Shown piece after piece: positions 7,092 through 12,430 of a stretch of 12,430 bases of DNA. Location of the stretch: the NCBI GenBank assembly GCA_016786525.1, contig JAEUVW010000170.1, positions 1 through 12,430 of the forward strand, written 5' to 3'. The stretch comes from Chitinophagaceae bacterium (GTDB lineage: Bacteria > Bacteroidota > Bacteroidia > Chitinophagales > Chitinophagaceae). Made by a program: the position numbers and the translations under genes. The first letter of the stretch is position 1. Each line of letters opens with the position of its first letter. A model generated the notes under the pieces. It searched no databases, was not told where the DNA came from, and saw nothing but the letters and a program-made list of their open reading frames with translations.

Positions 7092-7475
7092 TTAGGCCTT
7101 GTTATTTTTATCATTAGCCTCCCGCTCGTCCTGGATCTTCTTGAATACCTCTTCCATTTTGAATACATAATCCAGGGTATCGTCCAGGAAAAACTCCAGG
7201 TAAGGCACCCGGCGCAGCTGGTTGCGTACACGCTCTCCCAGTTGCTTGCGGTATTCCCAGTTGTGCTCTTTAAGATCGCTTAAGAACTTTTGTTTATCGG
7301 CCACCTGGAACAGGGACAGGTACACCCTGGCCTCGATCAGGTCTGGTGTCATGCTTACTTTCGAAATAGACACCATGCCTCCCTGGCTCATGTTGAGCCC
7401 GATCCTTTGAAATATATCGCTGAGCTCGGCCTGTACCAGCTTGCCCACTTGTTTTTGTCTTTTTGATTCTTCCAT
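7092..7475 (-). CDS. rbfA: 30S ribosome-binding factor RbfA
   Basis: A 127-residue protein of the RbfA family, which binds the maturing 30S subunit near the 5' end of 16S rRNA and aids late assembly and cold adaptation. The opening MEESKRQKQVGKLVQAELSD and the late motif RRVPYLEFFLDDTLDYVFKM (about residues 87-106) are the family hallmarks of the KH-like fold. The tail EREANDKNNKA is charged and probably disordered. The start at 7475 is chosen because homologues begin just before this helix and because a -7-like motif at 7513-7520 would put the transcript start within an upstream extension of 20 residues. The permease gene follows after 12 nt. Confidence 0.93.
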   Translation of the reverse strand: MEESKRQKQVGKLVQAELSDIFQRIGLNMSQGGMVSISKVSMTPDLIEARVYLSLFQVADKQKFLSDLKEHNWEYRKQLGERVRNQLRRVPYLEFFLDDTLDYVFKMEEVFKKIQDEREANDKNNKA

Positions 7476-7512
7476 TTTTTCTATAGCAATACTATTAGGC
7501 ATCCCTATCCGG

Positions 7513-7520
7513 CAAAGGTA
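7513..7520 (-). promoter_or_regulatory. Candidate -7 element for rbfA and the downstream permease
   Basis: It reads TACCTTTG on the minus strand, an exact TAnnTTTG match, 37 nt upstream of the rbfA ATG. A TTG at 7545-7547 is a weak -33 candidate with 24 nt of spacing. It lies in the 99-nt gap after the LCIB-family gene, so rbfA can be transcribed independently of the bestrophin unit. Confidence 0.5.
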
Positions 7521-7574
7521 AAGCCATGCATCCATGTTTGATCACAATATCCGCTTAACATTGCGACACCAGGG

Positions 7575-8360
7575 CTATTTGCCCGGCTGCTCACCGGCCT
7601 GAGACCCGAAGATCGCTTTTTCCATAGCGTCCAGCTTATCCTGCCTTTCCTGGTTCTCCAGGTTAATGACGTCGAAGCGCTTAATGGAGGCAAACGAGCC
7701 CATATCCGGGTCGCTGTTGATGTGAATGGCACCGACCAGGATAATGTAATGGCAATTGTATTTTGTCTGGGCCACCAGTTCGTTGATACGGAGATCAATC
7801 GCTTCATAGATCACTTCCGTAGCTTCAAACAACTGGTTGGGCGCCTGAAGAATCCGTTCTTTCTGCTTCAGCAATATCTGCTCAATAACGTTCATCTGGT
7901 AATCCAGCTCCGTCACCTTACCCTCGGTAATGCTGTCTGCAGTGAGCTTCTGCAGGGCAGCCCTGGCCGCACCGCAGCAACTGGTATTCTTGTGCTGCCC
8001 GGGCCGGTTGATCTCTCCCAGCGCCCCCTCTTTGGAAATGCCGATATGCGGGCCGTAATAAATCATCACCGCGCCTTCGTCAGGCACATGGCTGGCAAAG
8101 GCGCCCATGCCGGTAAGGCCGGTAAACGGGAAACCGTCCAGACCACCCATTTTGAAAGGCCCTAAAAACTCCTGCGCCCGCACAGGATACTGCATACTGT
8201 TCACGTCATCGCTGCAGATACTGTCTGCCAGCATCACCATTTCCGGCTCCAGGTCCAGCTCATCTTCCACATAGTCGATCAGTTTATTCACACTATCGAT
8301 TGTCGAGATTGCGTTGGGGTAATAGCTGCGGATGATATTGAGTTTTTCTCTTTTTTTCAT
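7575..8360 (-). CDS. LCIB/LCIC-family beta-carbonic anhydrase-like protein
   Basis: A 261-residue soluble protein without a signal peptide. Its core matches my memory of the LCIB/LCIC family (limiting-CO2-inducible proteins of algae, structurally beta-carbonic anhydrases). Seen here are SICSDD with Cys49 and Asp51, GGLDGFPFTGLTGMGAF (72-88) running into SHVPDEG, YYGPHIGISKEG with His105, and TSCCGAA with Cys128/Cys129. Cys49, His105 and Cys128 or 129 fit the Cys-His-Cys zinc order and spacing of that family. A C-terminal part (about 200-235) includes HYIILVGAIHINSD, a likely core strand. The expected reaction is CO2 + H2O to bicarbonate, in the cytosol. Canonical beta-enzymes have Arg two residues after the Asp of the CxDxR motif; here that place is Val53, so activity is not assured. 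It follows the bestrophin gene by 18 nt. Confidence 0.82.
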   Translation of the reverse strand: MKKREKLNIIRSYYPNAISTIDSVNKLIDYVEDELDLEPEMVMLADSICSDDVNSMQYPVRAQEFLGPFKMGGLDGFPFTGLTGMGAFASHVPDEGAVMIYYGPHIGISKEGALGEINRPGQHKNTSCCGAARAALQKLTADSITEGKVTELDYQMNVIEQILLKQKERILQAPNQLFEATEVIYEAIDLRINELVAQTKYNCHYIILVGAIHINSDPDMGSFASIKRFDVINLENQERQDKLDAMEKAIFGSQAGEQPGK

Positions 8361-8378
8361 TGCTCTTGCTGTTTATGC

Positions 8379-9377
8379 TTACATCAGGATATTATTTTCG
8401 GGCACTATAGCCGGCGGCAGGTCCTGCTCATCGAGCATTTCCCGCAGATCGATCTCTATGGTTCGGGCGATGTTGGATATCGGCACATCGTTAGGTCCGC
8501 CCTCAAATGGATTTTCGGTAGCTTCCCCGATCCGCTCCATCATATAAAACACCCAGCTCACCGTCAGGGAGCAGGGCACTGTCAGCCAGATAAAGGCATC
8601 ACCCAGCTCCTTCGACATTTTGCCGAACTCCTGCAAAATACCAAAGGGCAGCAGGAACATAAACAAGCGGGTAAACATCTGGTTGATGGTGGCAAATTGC
8701 CGGGGATACGGAAAATTCTTCAGGCGCTCGGCACGACCCTGGTGATCATACAGGGTGCCCATCAGGCGCTCAAATTCGAGGAATTCGAATTCGGTGAGCT
8801 TTTGCTGGTCGTATAAATCCCTGAGTTGCTTTGACTGAAGGGCTATGATCTGCGTGGCCCTGTTTTTTTTCTGCCAGACATAGTTCCGCTCTTCCTCACT
8901 CAGGTAGCGCAGCAGCTCTTCCTGCAGGGAGCCTACCCATTCCGGAACGGTGTAAAATTTACCGAACTCTACATTGCTGGGCAGTTTCATATTTTCCCAG
9001 GCCCTTACCTCGCGAAGCTGGAAGCGCAACGCGGTGAGCCAGCCCATATGGCGGTAGATAAGGGTCCGGGTCGCATCCGGATCACTACGCAGAAAATCCT
9101 TGGCCATGATACCCAATTGCCGGCTGCTGTTGATAATGCTGCCCCATACCTGCCGCGCTTCCCAAAGACGGTTGTAGGTCTGGGTGTTTTTAAACCCCAC
9201 AATAAACGCTGCTGCCGTACCGACCAGGCCGATGGCCACCCAGGGGATCACCAGCCAGCGGATATCCAAAAAATAATACAGGGCCGTCGGGATGAAAGAG
9301 GCAATAGCCAATATCCGGATATCGCGCCTGGTCCAGTAAATAACCTGCTTAAAGGTAAATCGTCTTCCTGCGTGCAT
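8379..9377 (-). CDS. Bestrophin-type anion channel (Bestrophin/RFP-TM/UPF0187 family)
   Basis: A 332-residue membrane protein of the bestrophin family, which forms pentameric ion channels; animal members conduct chloride and bicarbonate, some bacterial ones conduct cations, and algal ones are implicated in bicarbonate entry. TM1 is at about 20-38 and TM2 at about 42-62, which would line the pore neck, followed by the family motif GFKNTQTYNRLWEAR and SIINSSRQLG (80-89). A large helical cytosolic part follows, then LKNFPYPRQFATIN (219-232), a second hydrophobic pair (about 234-250 and 260-279) and the C-terminal signature ENPFEGGPNDVPI (288-300) with IARTIEIDLREML. The spacing and length are normal for prokaryotic members. 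The gene is directly upstream of the LCIB-family gene. Only a weak -7 candidate (TATTTTTA, 9432-9439) was seen. Ion selectivity cannot be read from the sequence. Confidence 0.92.
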   Translation of the reverse strand: MHAGRRFTFKQVIYWTRRDIRILAIASFIPTALYYFLDIRWLVIPWVAIGLVGTAAAFIVGFKNTQTYNRLWEARQVWGSIINSSRQLGIMAKDFLRSDPDATRTLIYRHMGWLTALRFQLREVRAWENMKLPSNVEFGKFYTVPEWVGSLQEELLRYLSEEERNYVWQKKNRATQIIALQSKQLRDLYDQQKLTEFEFLEFERLMGTLYDHQGRAERLKNFPYPRQFATINQMFTRLFMFLLPFGILQEFGKMSKELGDAFIWLTVPCSLTVSWVFYMMERIGEATENPFEGGPNDVPISNIARTIEIDLREMLDEQDLPPAIVPENNILM

Positions 9378-9560
9378 GGTATGCTGTTTTATCCGGAGTA
9401 CTGTGGTCTGATGAGCAGTAGATACCCCGGGTAAAAATACAGTGGAAGGTCCGCATAAAGGCCATGATCATCCAAAAAAAATTGCATTCAACAACATTCC
9501 TGCGGCGGCACAGAGGAGCAACTGTATTTTCTTTACCTTGCCCGGAAAGGACGGAGAAGA

Positions 9561-9580
9561 TAAAAGGGGCATTGACCCCT
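9561..9580 (-). terminator. Weak terminator after the L,D-transpeptidase gene
   Basis: On the minus strand AGGGG (9576-9580) pairs with CCCCT (9565-9569) around a 6-nt loop and is followed by TTTTATCTT. The stem is only 5 bp, so termination may be partial and some readthrough into the bestrophin unit is possible. Confidence 0.45.
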
Positions 9581-9604
9581 GCAGCGATACGCCGTTCAGC
9601 CCGG

Positions 9605-10324
9605 TTAGCGTTTGATCGTCACCCGGGTGCCGACCCCTACCAGGGAGAAAAGCTCCTCGATATCCTTGTTCTTCAGGGCCACACAACCATCTGTCCAGCC
9701 CACACCCATCTCGATCATATCGTCGCCGCCTTTCCAGATACCATGTATGCCCACATCGCCGCCAATCCTGGCCGTAGAGGGTATCTTGCCTGCCGCCTTC
9801 AGCTTGTTGAAGCGCTGGTAGGCGGAATCGTTAGGATAACTCAGGCCCATAAATTTGGTGTATTTGGAGCCGGGATTTTTGTTGGTAATGGTAAACATCC
9901 CTTCGGGTGTATTCCGGTCTCCTTCCATGATCTTATTCAGGCGCGGGTTAGGGCCAAAAACAGCCTTATAGGACCGGATGAGCCTTTTACGGTAATACAG
10001 GCCTACCCGGTAGCTGGATTTGCTGACGACTATTTCCAGCAGGTTTTTGATCAGGGTATCTGCCTTGATCGGTAATGCCAGCTCCCTGATGGACGGCCCT
10101 TTGGTAATAAAGATCGTCTCCGTAACACGGATATTTCCTTTTGAGTACTGGACGACACGCGTAATATGCCCTTTGCCGTCGCTTTCTTCACTCAAAACTT
10201 TCAGATTTTTAACCGGTGCCGATTCATCCACCTTCAATCCCTGCGCCTGGCTGCGCCATGTCCCCAACAGAGTCAGGCAGAAGACACTGGCCAGCGCCCA
10301 AAACGAGCACTTCAGTTTATTCAT
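9605..10324 (-). CDS. Secreted L,D-transpeptidase, YkuD domain
   Basis: A 239-residue exported protein. A signal peptide fits residues 1-28 (basic MNKLK start, hydrophobic core, likely cleavage after SQAQ), placing it in the periplasm. An unassigned region (about 30-100) precedes the YkuD domain (about 103-239), which includes GPNPRLNKIMEGDRNTPEG, the conserved His194-Gly195 in GIHGIW and the catalytic Cys214 in TDGCVAL. The usual motif is HG...SxGC(V/I)R; here Thr replaces Ser and Ala replaces Arg, but the catalytic His and Cys are present. The family makes 3-3 cross-links in peptidoglycan or attaches proteins to it; the region TPEGMFTITNKNPGS is shared with the ErfK/YbiS-like group. It has its own promoter-like motif and lies after the ribosomal-operon terminator, so it is probably monocistronic. 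Confidence 0.92.
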   Translation of the reverse strand: MNKLKCSFWALASVFCLTLLGTWRSQAQGLKVDESAPVKNLKVLSEESDGKGHITRVVQYSKGNIRVTETIFITKGPSIRELALPIKADTLIKNLLEIVVSKSSYRVGLYYRKRLIRSYKAVFGPNPRLNKIMEGDRNTPEGMFTITNKNPGSKYTKFMGLSYPNDSAYQRFNKLKAAGKIPSTARIGGDVGIHGIWKGGDDMIEMGVGWTDGCVALKNKDIEELFSLVGVGTRVTIKR

Positions 10325-10345
10325 TTTTTAAGATATTATACCTAT

Positions 10346-10376
10346 CAAAAATAAGCAATTTTCTCTTTTTTTCCAA
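10346..10376 (-). promoter_or_regulatory. Candidate promoter of the L,D-transpeptidase gene
   Basis: The -7 motif TATTTTTG (10346-10353, minus strand) matches TAnnTTTG exactly, and a TTG (10374-10376) lies 20 nt upstream as a possible -33 element. The -7 motif is 21 nt before the ATG. It sits just after the rplI terminator in transcription order. Confidence 0.55.
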
Positions 10377-10389
10377 TCGCTTGACCCAT

Positions 10390-10423
10390 AAAAAACTCCC
10401 TGCATTGGTACAATGCAGGGAGT
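10390..10423 (-). terminator. Rho-independent terminator of rpsF-rpsR-rplI
   Basis: A perfect 13-bp stem (10395-10407 with 10411-10423) with a 3-nt loop is followed on the minus strand by TTTTTTA. It lies 21 nt after the rplI stop codon. One of the clearest terminators in the window. Confidence 0.95.
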
Positions 10424-10444
10424 CTCAATAGTTTGTGTCAATGT

Positions 10445-10891
10445 TTATTCTGCTACCACTTCAAATTCGAGTTCGAGCAGGTTTTCTTTACCGAAGTCGA
10501 TTTGCGCTTTGTAAGTGCCTGCTTCTTTCACCTCGTCGATGATGCTGATGCGGCGGCGGTCGATCTCGTATCCTTTTTGCTCGCGGATAGCGCGGGCCAG
10601 CTGGATAGCGGTAACCGATCCGAAGATCTTTCCGCTGGTACCGATCTTAGCACCCAGTTTCACCGGGGATGCTTTCAGCGCTTCGCCTACTTTAGTGATC
10701 TCCGCCAGCAGTTTGGCTTCTTTCTTTTGAATTTGTTTGCGGCGCTCGTCCAGAACTTTCAGGTTTGAGCTGCTTGCTTCAATCGCAAATTTCTGAGGGA
10801 TCAGGAAGTTGCGTGCGTATCCGGGGCGTACCTCTACAAGTTCGTTGGCTCCGCCCAGATTATCTACGTCTTTTATGAGTATGATCTGCAT
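10445..10891 (-). CDS. rplI: 50S ribosomal protein L9
   Basis: L9 binds 23S rRNA near the L1 stalk and helps keep the reading frame. The 148-residue product has the normal length. The N-terminal rRNA-binding domain opens MQIILIKDVDNLGG and continues through VRPGYARNFLIPQKFA (the family signature). A long charged connecting helix follows (about 45-75: ERRKQIQKKEAKL), then the C-terminal domain with GTSGKIFGSVTAIQLA (about 85-100). It is the last gene of the operon, 9 nt after rpsR, and is followed by a strong terminator. No irregularities were seen. Confidence 0.98.
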   Translation of the reverse strand: MQIILIKDVDNLGGANELVEVRPGYARNFLIPQKFAIEASSSNLKVLDERRKQIQKKEAKLLAEITKVGEALKASPVKLGAKIGTSGKIFGSVTAIQLARAIREQKGYEIDRRRISIIDEVKEAGTYKAQIDFGKENLLELEFEVVAE

Positions 10892-10900
10892 TTCAGTATC

Positions 10901-11167
10901 TTATTTTAAAAGGTCAGTAACATAAGGCAACAGCGCCATCTGGCGAGCCTTTTTAACAGCATGCGCTACTTTGCGCTGGAATTTGAGGGAGTTGCCTGTG
11001 ATACGGCGGGGCAGCATTTTACCCTGGTCGTTCACAAACTTTTTCAGGAACTCAGCGTCTTTGTAATCTACATATTTGATACCGAGCTTTTTGAAACGGC
11101 AATATTTCTTTGCACGTTTTTCTACCCTGGTAGAGGTAAGATATTTAATATCGTTTTGCTTAGCCAT
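10901..11167 (-). CDS. rpsR: 30S ribosomal protein S18
   Basis: S18 sits on the 30S platform and binds 16S rRNA as a heterodimer with S6, which is encoded just upstream. The 88-residue product has the typical basic N-terminus with KKYCRFKK, the central YKDAEFLKKFVNDQGKML and the family signature PRRITGNSLKFQRKVAHAVK near residues 54-73. A single Cys is present (Cys23), so no zinc site is expected. It lies 28 nt after rpsF and 9 nt before rplI, in the order usual for Bacteroidota, without ssb or priB between S6 and S18. Confidence 0.98.
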   Translation of the reverse strand: MAKQNDIKYLTSTRVEKRAKKYCRFKKLGIKYVDYKDAEFLKKFVNDQGKMLPRRITGNSLKFQRKVAHAVKKARQMALLPYVTDLLK

Positions 11168-11195
11168 TTTGTAAAAATAGTTTTAAAGAAATGAA

Positions 11196-11558
11196 TTAAG
11201 ATGCTACAACTTCAGCATTCAGTTTGTTACGCTTTTTGAGGTTGTAAGCCACGGCGTGCTTGTCCAGCTTGTTCACCATATGACGCATTACATTTTCGTC
11301 ACGGTTCATTTGCAGCTCGAGCTTTGCAATCAGGTCGGTAGGAGCGTTGAATTCGCATACCCAGTACAGGCCGGTTGTTTTTTTCTCGATAGGATAAGCC
11401 AGGGAACGCAGGCCCCATGGGTTCAGGTGCGTAATTTCGCCACCGTTGTCTTTGATCAAGTCCGAAAACTTTTTCTGAGCTGTCTTATAATCATCTTCCG
11501 CCAGTACCGGGGTGAAGATAACCATCAGCTCGTAGCTTTGTTGGTTGTTTGTTGCCAT
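11196..11558 (-). CDS. rpsF: 30S ribosomal protein S6
   Basis: S6 pairs with S18 on the 30S platform. The 120-residue product shows the ferredoxin-like fold pattern: first strand YELMVIFTPVL, helix around DYKTAQKKFSDLI, then the signature stretch HLNPWGLRSLAYPIEKKTTG (about 44-63), LYWVCEF, and the closing helix and strand NRDENVMRHMVNKLDKHA. The C-terminal tail is short and basic (NLKKRNKLNAEVVAS), without the Glu-rich extension found in E. coli. It leads the operon, behind a structured leader (11575-11650) that probably binds the S6-S18 complex to limit translation. No strong Shine-Dalgarno is present; the start is preceded by an A/T-rich stretch, as is common in this phylum. Confidence 0.98.
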   Translation of the reverse strand: MATNNQQSYELMVIFTPVLAEDDYKTAQKKFSDLIKDNGGEITHLNPWGLRSLAYPIEKKTTGLYWVCEFNAPTDLIAKLELQMNRDENVMRHMVNKLDKHAVAYNLKKRNKLNAEVVAS

Positions 11559-11574
11559 AAAAAAATTATGTTGT

Positions 11575-11650
11575 TAAAAAATACCCCTCACTATCCGGCA
11601 GCAACTGCGGGTATTCTGCACAGGGCGGAATAGCCGGATACGTTTTTGGG
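11575..11650 (-). promoter_or_regulatory. Structured rpsF leader, candidate S6:S18-binding autoregulatory RNA
   Basis: In minus-strand RNA sense, UAUCCGGC (from 11640) pairs perfectly with GCCGGAUA (11599-11592). Inside lies a hairpin UAUUC/GAAUA and an unpaired stretch with CCG, the trinucleotide prominent in the known S6:S18 leader motif. An alternative fold pairs AAUACCC (11615-11609) with GGGUAUU (11586-11580), followed by a U run, which looks like a weak terminator and excludes the first fold. Family assignment is from memory of the motif, so moderate. It begins about 10 nt after the likely transcript start. Confidence 0.5.
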
Positions 11651-11654
11651 AGGG

Positions 11655-11662
11655 CAAAGGTA
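11655..11662 (-). promoter_or_regulatory. Candidate -7 element of the rpsF operon
   Basis: It reads TACCTTTG on the minus strand, an exact TAnnTTTG match. The predicted start, about 5-7 nt downstream, would place the structured leader at the very 5' end of the mRNA. A T-rich stretch (near 11678-11690) occupies the -33 region, without a clean TTTG. Confidence 0.55.
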
Positions 11663-12080
11663 AGTAAATATTGGAAATAAAAACCATTTTTTTTCCTGTG
11701 CCTGCGGAAAATATCGTTTACAGGAAGGCCGCCTGGCTGCCGGGTGCCTTTACACAGGCATTGATCAATATAACTACTGCTGCAATTTGTTGGCAGGACG
11801 CTCCCTGCCCCCCGCTTATTTTGACCCGGTATCACCCGGAGACAGGTTTCCCGGCCTGCGATCAAAGATAAGACTTCCTATTTACTGCTGTAGCGAAGCC
11901 CGGTACCATGAGTGGGCTGAGCGGACATCCGGATGCTGCCGGGTTCCGGTCCTTACGCGGAAAGCAGCCTGATGGAATGTATAAAAGGGTTTAGGCCATT
12001 GTATCGCTTAACAGCTATTCCGGGATGCTCTTGCCACGGCATGGAGAGGGTGTGTTGGCTGGCCTTTTTCATTGTCTTTG

Positions 12081-12114
12081 CTTAGCCCTGCCTGGCGCAG
12101 GCGGGGCTCCTAAG
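12081..12114. repeat. Long imperfect GC-rich hairpin
   Basis: CTTAG (12081-12085) pairs with CTAAG at 12110-12114, and CCCTGCCT pairs with AGGCGGGG (one G-T pair) around the loop GGCGC. A small bulge (CTC) lies on one side. There is no U-tract on either side, so it is not a simple terminator. Confidence 0.5.
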
Positions 12115-12159
12115 CTTGGAAGGACAGCGTGGCGTACTTACCGGTATACTCTTGTCTTC

Positions 12160-12189
12160 GGGAAAAGCACCTGTGTGGTGCGCTTTCCC
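12160..12189. repeat. Hairpin with internal loop
   Basis: GGGAAA (12160-12165) pairs with TTTCCC (12184-12189), and GCACC (12167-12171) pairs with GGTGC (12177-12181) around the loop TGTGT. Only a small internal loop (A opposite GC) breaks the stem. Confidence 0.5.
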
Positions 12190-12253
12190 AGGGGCGGATC
12201 ATACAACGAGTTGTCATCTGCAGGGGCCTGCCCTAAACCAGGCAATACTTTGT

Positions 12254-12328
12254 ATTCTGAACGAAACGAAGTGGAATAAGGAATCCCCACGGAAAATTGT
12301 ATCGCCAGGATGGATCAGTAGGCATCAA
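12254..12328 (+). repeat. Degenerate interspersed repeat of the 'TTCTGAACGAAGTGAAGAATC' type
   Basis: ATTCTGAACGAAACGAAGTGG followed by AATAAGGAATCC resembles the interspersed repeat seen in many bacterial genomes, whose false translation reads like VILNEVKN; one frame here gives ILNETKWNKESP. The copy has small insertions, and its usual inverted partner half is not visible. Recognition is from memory and not verified. Confidence 0.4.
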
Positions 12329-12330
12329 TA

Positions 12331-12361
12331 AAAAGCGGCACCCCGAAAAGGTGCCGCTTTT
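12331..12361. terminator. Bidirectional rho-independent terminator
   Basis: AAAAGCGGCACC (12331-12342) pairs perfectly with GGTGCCGCTTTT (12350-12361) around a 7-nt loop. On the minus strand it ends in TTTTT and lies 28 nt after the stop codon of the gene entering from the right, so that is its likely main direction. Confidence 0.85.
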
Positions 12362-12389
12362 GTCATCTTTTGTATTCAATATTATGGCC

Positions 12390-12428
12390 TTATTTGGCCT
12401 TGTTCACTTTTTGCACACTGACCTGTTT
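12390..12428 (-). CDS. C-terminal end of a gene entering from the right edge (probable)
   Basis: On the minus strand one frame from the window edge reads KQVSVQKVNKAK and ends with TAA; a strong terminator follows. The other two frames also meet a stop within 45 nt, so the choice rests on the basic C-terminal look and the position of the terminator. The product cannot be identified from 12 residues. Confidence 0.4.
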   Translation of the reverse strand, partial: KQVSVQKVNKAK

Positions 12429-12430
12429 GC

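Larger units (their letters stand above)
11663..12253. other. About 590 nt without a convincing gene, rich in hairpins
   Basis: Frames here are short, Cys/Pro/Gly-rich and show no family pattern, so I call no gene. Several GC-rich inverted repeats are visible: AGCCC/GGGCT near 11898-11920, the 10-nt palindrome CATCCGGATG near 11928, a long imperfect hairpin at 12081-12114 and another at 12160-12189. The base composition differs from the A/T-rich spacers elsewhere in the window. It could be a decayed mobile element, a repeat family or an unknown structured RNA; nothing matches tmRNA, RNase P RNA or the signal recognition particle RNA as I know them. Confidence 0.4.

Noticed and set aside
7476..7535. 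N-terminal extension of RbfA to an upstream ATG
   Set aside because: It would begin at or before the predicted transcript start, and homologues start at the MEESKRQ-like helix.
11566..11865. 99-codon minus-strand frame upstream of rpsF
   Set aside because: It overlaps the rpsF promoter motif and the structured leader, and its composition is not protein-like.
11663..12330. Possible tmRNA, RNase P RNA or SRP RNA gene
   Set aside because: I looked for hallmark sequences on both strands and found none, so only a general non-coding label is given.
12025..12331. Two overlapping plus-strand frames (84 and 71 codons)
   Set aside because: They cross two strong hairpins and end in the interspersed repeat, with no start signal or family pattern; judged false translations of repeat DNA.
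1..12430. CRISPR array, prophage, transposase or toxin-antitoxin genes
   Set aside because: There are no regularly spaced direct repeats and no protein with such motifs on either strand.

Overview
The window most likely comes from the chromosome of a Bacteroidota bacterium, plausibly a Chitinophagaceae relative. That is an inference from several signs: repeated TAnnTTTG-type -7 promoter motifs, weak or absent Shine-Dalgarno sequences, an atpD-atpC pair encoding a very short epsilon subunit, an rpsF-rpsR-rplI operon without ssb or priB, and a short-period CAATT-rich intergenic repeat. No phage, insertion sequence or CRISPR array was seen.

Layout. Positions 2-1587 (+) hold the 3' part of atpD, then atpC and a strong terminator. 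Every other gene is on the minus strand. Reading rightwards, 1654-3406 is a three-gene operon (a small cytosolic protein with a possible Usp-like fold, a membrane-anchored lipocalin-like protein, and a YoaK/DUF1275 membrane protein). Positions 3495-5552 carry an OmpR-type response regulator and its histidine kinase. A tRNA-Leu(GAG) with its own promoter and terminator lies at 5669-5823. Positions 5850-7475 encode RbfA and a LolC/LolE-type ABC permease. Positions 7575-9377 encode a bestrophin-type channel followed 18 nt later by a carbonic anhydrase-like protein of the LCIB/LCIC family. A secreted YkuD L,D-transpeptidase is at 9605-10324. The ribosomal operon rpsF-rpsR-rplI fills 10445-11558, with a structured leader at 11575-11650. 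From 11663 to 12389 there is no convincing gene, but there are several GC-rich hairpins and a degenerate interspersed repeat. The last bases probably hold the C-terminus of another minus-strand gene behind a terminator.

The most interesting item is the bestrophin + LCIB-family pair. In green algae, bestrophin-like bicarbonate channels and LCIB/LCIC work together in the CO2-concentrating mechanism. Here, homologous partners appear to be co-transcribed in what looks like a heterotrophic bacterium, suggesting a compact bicarbonate-channel and carbonic anhydrase module. Other points worth attention are the rpsF leader, which can fold in two competing ways; the palindromic repeat between atpD and atpC; and the hairpin-rich non-coding stretch at the right end.
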